The notes under the pieces are model-generated. The model did no database searches and was not told where the DNA came from. It was given only the letters and a program-made list of their open reading frames with translations. The position numbers and the translations under genes were made by a program. From Lysobacter sp. Root76 (GTDB lineage: Bacteria; Pseudomonadota; Gammaproteobacteria; Xanthomonadales; Xanthomonadaceae), in assembly GCF_001428685.1 (NCBI RefSeq), contig NZ_LMIK01000005.1, positions 391,224 through 455,223 on the forward strand: a DNA stretch of 64,000 nt, given 5' to 3'. Each line of letters opens with the position of its first letter. Within the stretch, counting starts at the first letter, position 1. Shown in pieces: positions 33,728 through 41,100 of this stretch.

Positions 33728-34424
33728 GCGCGGCCTCCACGGCGCCCGGTGCGGCGAGGTCGGCCAGGCGGTAGCCGACCCGCGGCAGGGTCTGGATCAG
33801 TTTGTTCGGATACGGGCCGTCGACGCTGCGGCGCAGTTCGTAGATGTGGGAGCGCAGCATGTCGCCGTCGGGCGGGCTGTCGCCCCACAGCGCGTGTTCC
33901 AGGCGTTCGCGGGTGACGGCGGCGGGGCTGGACTGCATCAGCACTTCCAGCAGCTTGCGGCAGGCCGGATACAGGTGCAGGGCGCGGCCAGCGCGGCTGA
34001 CTTCCAGGGTGGTCAGGTCGTAACGCAGGTCGGCGACCTGCAGCACGCGGCTGCGCCCGCGTCCGCTCGCGCGAGCGATCAGCGCTTCCAGGCGGACTTC
34101 CAGTTCCGGCAAGGCGAAGGGTTTGGTCAGGTAGTCGTCGGCGCCGGCACGGAAGCCGGCGATCTTGTCGGGCAGTTCGTCGCGGGCGGTCAGCATCAGC
34201 ACCGGGACCTCGTTGCCGGCGTCGCGCAGGCCGCGCAGCACACCGTGGCCGTCCAGGCGCGGCAGCATCCAATCCAGCACGATCGCGTCGTAGTGCTGGG
34301 TCACGGCCAGGTGCAGCCCGGTGGCGCCGTCGGGAGCGGCGTCCAGGGTGTAGCCGCGCGCCTCGAAGTACTCGAACAGGTTCGCGACCAGGTTCCGGTT
34401 GTCTTCCACCACCAGTACACGCAT
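33717..34424 (-). CDS. OmpR-family response regulator (PmrA-like)
   Basis: 235-residue regulator with an intact receiver: MRVLVVEDNRNLVANLFEYFEARG, phospho-acceptor Asp in DAIVLDWMLPRLDGHG, LTARDEL, and Lys in DYLTKPFALPELEVRL. The C-terminal winged helix follows: LRYDLTTLEVSRAGRALHLYPACRKLLEVLMQSSPAAVTRERLEHALWGDSPPDGDMLRSHIYELRRSVD. The ATG at 34424 starts exactly at the receiver; longer in-frame readings upstream are unlike the family. It precedes the kinase gene and overlaps it. Probably controls the divergent PAP2-eptA genes. Confidence 0.92.
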   Translation of the reverse strand: MRVLVVEDNRNLVANLFEYFEARGYTLDAAPDGATGLHLAVTQHYDAIVLDWMLPRLDGHGVLRGLRDAGNEVPVLMLTARDELPDKIAGFRAGADDYLTKPFALPELEVRLEALIARASGRGRSRVLQVADLRYDLTTLEVSRAGRALHLYPACRKLLEVLMQSSPAAVTRERLEHALWGDSPPDGDMLRSHIYELRRSVDGPYPNKLIQTLPRVGYRLADLAAPGAVEAAHGG

Positions 34425-34726
34425 ACCTGCGGATTCTCCCTTGCCGCGACGACGCGGCGCGCCCGACTGGTCAGTTTTGGCAAAACCGCGTCGGAGCGAT
34501 GTCGGAACGGACAGGAACGATACCGCAGGCGCGCGACGCCGACGCTGGCGGTTCCCCGCCAGGAAACCCGGCGCCGCCCCGGTCGCGGTCAGCCTGCATT
34601 TAGCTACGGCGGCCTGGAGCCGCGCATTTAACGAAGCCCGAATCCGGCTCCTACCGCTCTCCGACACCCGCGTTTCGATCATTGCTGCGGCTTCCAATCC
34701 GCGCCGGTGCGTACCGGCCACCTTCG
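34425..34726. other. Divergent intergenic region between regulator pair and PAP2-eptA
   Basis: 302 bases, GC-rich, with no gene. Two GCATTTA heptamers occur 28 bases apart (34596-34602 and 34624-34630), about 100 bp before the PAP2 start. They are the only AT-containing direct repeat and might be half-sites, but the spacing does not match the 11-bp repeat usual for PmrA or PhoP boxes. No firm -35/-10 was found. Confidence 0.4.
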
Positions 34727-35590
34727 ATGAAATCTCCCGCGGCGACCAAATACAGCATGAGCGGCGAGTCCTGGCCGCCGCACCATCCCGGCCTGGATCG
34801 CATCGCTGCGATGCCGTCGCGGCTGCGCGACGAGGGCTTCTACTTCGCCCATTTCTGGCTGCCGCTGCTTGCCTTCGCGATCCTGGCGGTCGGTCTGATG
34901 CTGCTGCACGGCGACACCTGGGTCGCCGACCGTATGTACGCCTGGCAGGGCCACCGCTGGGCGCTAAAGAACGCCTTCGTCACCCAGACCCTGATACACA
35001 TCGCCGGTCGCGACCTCAGCACCGCGGCTTGGCTGGCGGTGGCGGCGACCTGGGTCGTCGCCTGCCTGCGTCCCGGTATGGCCGCGCTGCGGGCGCCGCT
35101 GGCCTACTTGGTGCTGTCGACGCTGTTGGCCACCGCGTTGGTGGCCTGGATCAAGTCGTGGTCGAACATGGACTGTCCCTGGGACTTGCTGCGCTATGGA
35201 GGCGATCGGCCCTACATCGGCCTGCTGGGGCTGCGTCCGGTCGGCATGTCGCGCGGGGTCTGCTTCCCGGCCGGCCATTCCAGCGGCGGCTACACCTGGA
35301 TGGCGCTGTACTTCTTCTTCCTGATGGTGCGCCCGCGTCTGCGCTGGCTCGGCCTGTCGGTGGGCGTCGCGGCCGGGTTGTTGTTCGGCATCTCGCAGCA
35401 ACTGCGCGGCGCGCATTTCCTGTCGCACGACCTGTGGACCGCCACCCTGTGCTGGATGAGCGTGTTCGGCATCTACTTGCTGTTCGCGCGACGCGGCGAC
35501 GCGCGGCGTGCCGCCGATGACGAATTCACGCCGCACGAGGCCGCGCTCGCCCCGGACACGGCTGCGGTCCGCCGGCGGGGCGCCCAGTGA
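34727..35590 (+). CDS. PAP2 superfamily membrane phosphatase (LpxE/LpxT-like)
   Basis: 287-residue inner-membrane protein with about six helices and the three PAP2 phosphatase motifs: a K(x6)RP-like site in WIKSWSNMDCPWDL, PSGH as FPAGHSSGG, and SR(x5)H(x3)D as LRGAHFLSHDLWT. Members remove or transfer phosphate on undecaprenyl pyrophosphate or lipid A. Its stop overlaps eptA by 4 bases, which points to lipid A phosphate as the substrate (a 1-phosphatase would expose or free sites for ethanolamine addition). The start at 34727 is uncertain; 34757 (MSGESW) is equally possible. Confidence 0.85.
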   Translation: MKSPAATKYSMSGESWPPHHPGLDRIAAMPSRLRDEGFYFAHFWLPLLAFAILAVGLMLLHGDTWVADRMYAWQGHRWALKNAFVTQTLIHIAGRDLSTAAWLAVAATWVVACLRPGMAALRAPLAYLVLSTLLATALVAWIKSWSNMDCPWDLLRYGGDRPYIGLLGLRPVGMSRGVCFPAGHSSGGYTWMALYFFFLMVRPRLRWLGLSVGVAAGLLFGISQQLRGAHFLSHDLWTATLCWMSVFGIYLLFARRGDARRAADDEFTPHEAALAPDTAAVRRRGAQ

Positions 35591-37260
35591 GCGCGGTCGC
35601 CCAGACGCGCGTCGTCAGCCCGGGCCGCTTCAGCGCCCTGTTGGCCTACCGTCCCGAATTGAGCCTGGAAACGCTGGCGCTGATCGTCAGCCTGTTCTTC
35701 ACCGTGTTCTGCAACGGCTCGTTCTTCGCCGCGGTGGCCAAGGCCGGCGCGCTGCAAGGTCCGGGCGGCTGGCTGACCGCGCTGAGCCTGTTCGCGATGA
35801 TCGCCGCGCTCAACATGCTGCTGCTGTGCCTGGTCCTGTACCGGCCGGTCGCCAAGCCGCTGCTGGTCGTGCTGCTGTTGACCACCGCGATGGCGGTGCG
35901 GTTCATGAGCGAATACACGGTGTATCTGGACACCGACATGATCCGCAACATCCTGCACACCGACGGCAAGGAGTCGGGCGAGCTGATCTCGTGGCGGCTG
36001 CTGCCGTCGCTGCTCCTGTACGGCGTGCTGCCGTCGCTGCTGGTCTGGCGCGTGCGCCTGAAATCGCGCACGTTCAAGCGTGCGGTGCTGATCCGCAGCG
36101 CCTGCCTGGTCGGCGCGCTGGTGGTCGCCTGCGCCGCCGCGTTGCTGTCGTTCCAGAACCTGTCGGCGCTGATGCGCAACCACAGGGAGGTGCGTCATCT
36201 GATTACGCCCGGCAACTACGTGATGTCGCTGGCGCGGGTGGCGTTCGAAGACCAGGCCGGCAAGAACCGCGTACGCGAGCCGATCGGGCAGGACGCGAGA
36301 GTCGTCGGCCGCTCCACGCTGGCCAAGCCGCGGCTGCTGGTGATCGTGGTCGGCGAGACCGTGCGCGCGCAGAACTGGGGCCTCAACGGCTACGCGCGCC
36401 AGACCACCCCGGAACTGGCCAAGATCGGCCCGATCAACTTCCCCAACGTCAGCGCCTGCGGTTCCAGCACCGAAGTCTCGGTGCCGTGCATGTTCTCGCC
36501 CTGGGGCCGCGCCGACTACGACAAGGACCGGATCAAACGTTCCGAATCGCTGATGCACGTGCTCGAACACGCCGGCATCCAGACCCTGTGGCGCGACAAT
36601 CAGACCGGCTGCAAGGGCGTGTGCGACGGCCTGTCGTTCGAATCCTTCGAACACGGCGACCTGGCGCCCTTCTGCACCGCCGAAGGCTGCTCGGACGAAG
36701 TGGTGCTGCAGGGCCTGGACGCCGAGCTGGGCAAGCGCCGCGGCGACGTGGTGCTGGTGCTGCATCAGCTCGGCAACCACGGTCCGGCCTACTACAAGCG
36801 CTACCCCAGCGATCTGAAACGCTACACGCCTGCCTGCGAGACCTCCGAGCTGGGCCAGTGCAGCCTGGCCGAGATCGTCAACGCCTACGACAACGCGATC
36901 CTGCACACCGACGCCTTCCTGGCCCGCACGATCCGTTACCTCGCCGAGCAGAACGGACGCGACGCGGCGATGATCTACCTGTCCGACCACGGCGAATCGC
37001 TGGGCGAGAACGGCCTGTTCCTGCACGGCGTGCCGTATGCGATCGCGCCGCAGACCCAGTTGCGCGTGCCGATGGTGATGTGGCTGTCGCCGGGCTTCGC
37101 CGCCAGCCGCGGCGTCGACACCGCCTGCCTGCGGCACGAGGCCGCGCAGCCGGTCAGCCACGACAACCTGTTCCACTCGGTGCTGGGCCTGATGCAGGTC
37201 CGCACGTCGGTGTACGACGCCAAGCGCGACCTGTTCGGGCGTTGCGTCCGGCCCGGCTGA
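35587..37260 (+). CDS. eptA: Lipid A phosphoethanolamine transferase, EptA type
   Basis: 557-residue inner-membrane enzyme that moves phosphoethanolamine from phosphatidylethanolamine to lipid A phosphates. This lowers surface charge and gives resistance to polymyxin-type cationic peptides. N-terminal residues 20-190 hold five helices. The periplasmic sulfatase-fold domain has the nucleophile Thr in VVGETVRAQNWGLNGYARQTTPEL, paired Cys residues (NVSACGSSTEVSVPCMF; GCKGVCDG; FCTAEGC), and metal ligands in YLSDHGESLGENGLFLHG. It is translationally coupled to the PAP2 gene and divergent from the PmrAB-like pair. Confidence 0.93.
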   Translation: MSAVAQTRVVSPGRFSALLAYRPELSLETLALIVSLFFTVFCNGSFFAAVAKAGALQGPGGWLTALSLFAMIAALNMLLLCLVLYRPVAKPLLVVLLLTTAMAVRFMSEYTVYLDTDMIRNILHTDGKESGELISWRLLPSLLLYGVLPSLLVWRVRLKSRTFKRAVLIRSACLVGALVVACAAALLSFQNLSALMRNHREVRHLITPGNYVMSLARVAFEDQAGKNRVREPIGQDARVVGRSTLAKPRLLVIVVGETVRAQNWGLNGYARQTTPELAKIGPINFPNVSACGSSTEVSVPCMFSPWGRADYDKDRIKRSESLMHVLEHAGIQTLWRDNQTGCKGVCDGLSFESFEHGDLAPFCTAEGCSDEVVLQGLDAELGKRRGDVVLVLHQLGNHGPAYYKRYPSDLKRYTPACETSELGQCSLAEIVNAYDNAILHTDAFLARTIRYLAEQNGRDAAMIYLSDHGESLGENGLFLHGVPYAIAPQTQLRVPMVMWLSPGFAASRGVDTACLRHEAAQPVSHDNLFHSVLGLMQVRTSVYDAKRDLFGRCVRPG

Positions 37261-37324
37261 GGCGCTGCGCCGCCGCCGCGGCGGGCGCAGAATCGGAGCC
37301 TGACCGCAGATCGCGAGGCTGGGT

Positions 37325-37759
37325 ATGAACACCGCGCCGACTTGGTTGTTCTGGGCACTGGGCTCGGCGGTGTTCGCCGCGCTCACCGCGATCTTCGCCA
37401 AGATCGGATTGCGCGGCGTCGATTCCGACTTCGCCACCCTGATCCGCACCGGCGTGATCGCGCTCGCGCTGAGCCTGTTCGTGGCGTATGCCGGCAAGTG
37501 GAGCGATCCGCTGCAGCTGCCGGGCAAGACCTGGACCTTCCTGATTCTGTCGGGCCTGGCGACCGGCGCCTCCTGGCTGTGCTACTTCCGCGCCCTGCAG
37601 ATCGGTCAGGCCTCGCAGGTCGCGCCGGTCGACAAGCTGAGCCTGCTGCTGGTGGCGGTGTTCGCCTTCGTGTTCCTGGGCGAGCGGCCGAGCCCGCGGG
37701 AATGGCTGGGCATCGCGATGGTCGGCGCCGGCGTGTTGATACTGGGCCTCCGGCGCTAG
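37325..37759 (+). CDS. Half-size EamA family transporter
   Basis: 144-residue membrane protein with a single EamA unit of about five helices (WLFWALGSAVFAALTAIFAKIGL; FATLIRTGVIALALSLFVAYA; TWTFLILSGLATGASWLCYFRAL; KLSLLLVAVFAFVFLGERP; WLGIAMVGAGVLILGL). Classical EamA/RhaT carriers have two such units, so this one would work as a dimer. The substrate is unknown. It is 64 bp downstream of eptA on the same strand and could be in that operon. Confidence 0.85.
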   Translation: MNTAPTWLFWALGSAVFAALTAIFAKIGLRGVDSDFATLIRTGVIALALSLFVAYAGKWSDPLQLPGKTWTFLILSGLATGASWLCYFRALQIGQASQVAPVDKLSLLLVAVFAFVFLGERPSPREWLGIAMVGAGVLILGLRR

Positions 37760-38103
37760 CGCACCTGTCGCGGTTACAAGAAAAGAGCGCTCCGGGACGT
37801 CCGAGCGCATGGCCGCGGCAACTTTGAGCACCCGGGCGCCAGTGTGAACGGGGTCGCCAGGGCAGCGTTCGGCTTGGCCCGGACCGCCTGGGGCGGACGA
37901 CCCGGACCATCCGGGTCCGTTGCTTGGCTGGCAGTTCCCGAGGCGTGGTTCCCGCCTGACCGGATTCCCCGAGGCCCGTCGTTTGAGGGTATGAGTCGCC
38001 GTCTCGGGCGGTTGGGCGTTACCGATCTCGCAGGCCTGGCCGCAGGCGGATCACTAGTGTCTTGACTATTCCGGCATGGGGCGAAGAGGCTCAGGGGGGG
38101 CTC
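37760..38103. other. Intergenic region before the NRPS gene
   Basis: 344 bases without a credible gene. It holds a perfect 8-bp inverted repeat GACCCGGA / TCCGGGTC with a CCA loop at 37899-37917 and an imperfect one near 37786-37809 (GCGCTC / GAGCGC). A Gly-rich purine run (AGGCTCAGGGGGGG) just before 38104 serves as the ribosome site. No clear -35/-10 pair was found. Confidence 0.45.
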
Positions 38104-41100
38104 ATGTCGGTGACGGTGCAGGTTGCGTTTGCGCGTGAAACGGTGCGCTTCGATCCTGTGCATGGACCGATCGAGCGCTGGGCCGCGTGCTCGCCCGACT
38201 CCATCGCGGCGCTCTGCGGCGAACAGTCGCTGGACTACGCCGAACTCAACCGCCGGGCCAATCGCCTGGCGCGGCACCTGCGTGCGTTGGGAGTCGGGGA
38301 GGAGGTCTGTGTCGGCGTTCTGATGGAACGCTCGCTGGACCTGCCCGTGGCATTGCTGGCGGTATTGAAGGCGGGCGGCGCGTTCGTACCGCTGGATCCC
38401 ACCTATCCGGAGGAACGGTTGGCGTTCATGCTCGCCGACACCGGCGCGCCCGTGGTCCTGACCCAGTCGTGGCTGCGGGAACGGTTGCCTCCTCTTGGTC
38501 ACGTCGTCGAATGCGTGTGCGTCGATACGGTATGGGGCGCGCTGGCGGAGTTGGCGGCGACCGATCTCGACACCGAGGTCGCAGCGGAGCAACTCGCGTA
38601 CGTCATCTATACCTCCGGTTCGACCGGTCGGCCCAAAGGCGTGGAATTGCTGCACCGGGGGCTGGCCAACCATGCGGCATGGTTGCGGGACACCCTCGCC
38701 ATCGTTCCCGACGACCGCATCCTGCAGTGCAATTCGATCAGTTTCGATGCCACGCTGGTGGAATTCTTCGCGCCGTTGCAGAGCGGCGCCGCGCTGGTGC
38801 TGGCCCATCCCGAGCGGCAACTGGACATGCCGTACCTGACTGCCTTGATCGAGGGGCGGCAAGTGACCTTGCTGAACTGCGTGCCGTCGTTTCTGCGCGG
38901 CCTGCTGTCCGAGCCCTCGCTGGTCCCGGCCCGCTTGCGCTACGTGGCCTGCGGCGGCGAAGCGCTGACGGTGGAACTGGCGCACCGACTATTTGAGGTC
39001 GCGCCGGGCGTGCGGCTGGGCAACTTCTACGGACCGACCGAAACCACCGTCGACGCGACGCACTTCGAGGTCCCTGCCGATCTGGCGTGCGATGCGGTGG
39101 TGCCGATCGGTCGGCCGATCCGTAACGTCTGGTGCGAAGTGCTCGATGCGGAACGTCGCCATGTGCCGGCGGGCGTCGTCGGCGAGCTGCACGTGGGCGG
39201 CTCGGGCGTGGCCCGCGGCTACCGCAACCAGCCACGGTTGACGGCCGAACGCTTCATCGATCATCCCTCGCGTCCCGACGCACGCATGTTCCGCACCGGC
39301 GACCGGGTGCGCCAGCGCGAAGACGGCAACTTCGACTTTATCGGGCGCACCGATACGCAGGTGAAGGTGCGTGGTTACCGGGTCGAGCTGAGCGAGGTGG
39401 AATCGACGCTGGCGGCGATCGACGGGGTCGAGGCCTGCGCGGTGGCGTTGCGCGAGGATGCGCCGGGCGAGCCGCGGCTTGTGGCCTATGCCTCGGGCGC
39501 GGATATGAAAGCCGATACGCTGCGCGAAGCGCTGCGGCAGCGACTGCCCGGCCACATGGTGCCCTCTGCCTTCGTGCTGCTTCAGCAGCTGCCGATGCTG
39601 GCCAGCGGCAAGATCGATCGAGCGCAACTGCCGGCACCCTCGCGCGAATCCCTCGCCAGGCAGGCCTTCGACGCGCCGCGCGGCGAACTCGAGCAGGAGG
39701 TCGCCGGCATCTGGCATTCGTTGCTGGGTGTGGGGCAGGTCGGCCGCGACGATCATTTCTTCGAACTCGGCGGGGATTCGCTGCTGCTGGTGGCCATGCT
39801 GCACCGGCTGCGCCAACACGGGTGGACGGTGGATGCGCGCATGGTGTTCGCCCATCCCACCCTGGCGGCCCTATGCGCCGCGATGGCCGCTTCGCGTCCG
39901 CCCGCCATAGAGGAGGTGCCAGCGTCGCGCGTGCCCGAAGACGCTATCGACCTTAGCCCGGGGATGTTTCCCTTGCTCGATCTCGATGCGCAGGAACTGG
40001 CGCGGATCGCAGCCGAGGTTCCGGGCGGGGCGGGCAACGTCCAGTACATCTATCCGTTGCTGCCGCTGCAGGAGGGAATGCTGTTTCATCACCGCCTGCA
40101 GCAGCAGGGCGATGCCTATTTGTCGCGATGCTTGCTCGCCTTCGATTCAAGCGAGCGCGCGGAGCGGTTCCTGGTTGCGCTTCAACAAGTCATCGACCGC
40201 CACGACGCGTTTCGCACGGCGATCTTTTGGCGCGGCCTGTCGCGGCCGGTGCAAGTGGTGCTGCGCCACGCGCAACTGCCTGTGCTCAGGCTGCGCGGCA
40301 GGCGCCATGGCCGCGCTCGCCTGTTGGCGCGGACCGATCCGAAAGTCCGGCGCATGGCGCTCAACGAAGCGCCGCTGTTCGCCGCGGCCATGGTGGCCGA
40401 TGAAAAGGGCGACGGTTGCACGATCGCCTTGCTGTCGCACCACATCGTCAACGACCGCGTGTCCGAAGATGTGCTCTGGGATGAGGTCGCGGCGATCCTG
40501 GCGGGCGCGGCGGACAGCCTGCCCGAGCCCGTGCCCTTCCGCACCTTCGTCGGTCAGACCTTGTCCCGCGACCAGGCCGCCGCGAAAGCCTATTTCGAGC
40601 GCGAGCTCGGCGATTTGTCCGAAGCCACGACCCCGTTCGGGCTGGTCGATGTCCGCGACGATGGCAGTCACGCCTCGGAAAGCCGGATCCGGCTGGATCC
40701 GGCGATGTGCGCGCGGCTGTCCGCGGCGGCGCGTGCGGCCGGCGTCAGCATCGCGGTGCTGTTCCACGTGGCTTGGGCGATGGTGCTCGCGCGTTGCAGC
40801 AATGCCGACGACGTCGTTTTCGGCACCGTGCTCTCCGGCCGCCTCACCACCGCGGACGAGGCCAGCGGATGTGTGGGCCTGTTGATGAACACACTGCCGC
40901 TGCGCATCAAGCTGGCGCAACGCAGCGTGCGTCGAACCGTGACGGCGGTGCATGAGCAGTTGGCGGAGTTGGTGGAACACGAGCACGCGTCGCTGGTGCT
41001 GGCGCAATCCTGCAGCGCCGTGCAGTCGCCCTCGCCGCTGTTCAACTCCTTGCTCAATTACCGCCACAGCGACGGCGGGCGCTTTGCCCCCGGCAGCGGC

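Noticed and set aside
34596-34630. GCATTTA direct repeat as a PmrA or PhoP box
   Set aside because: The 28-base spacing does not match the 11-base repeat spacing of known PmrA/PhoP boxes; the half-sites are not a good match either.
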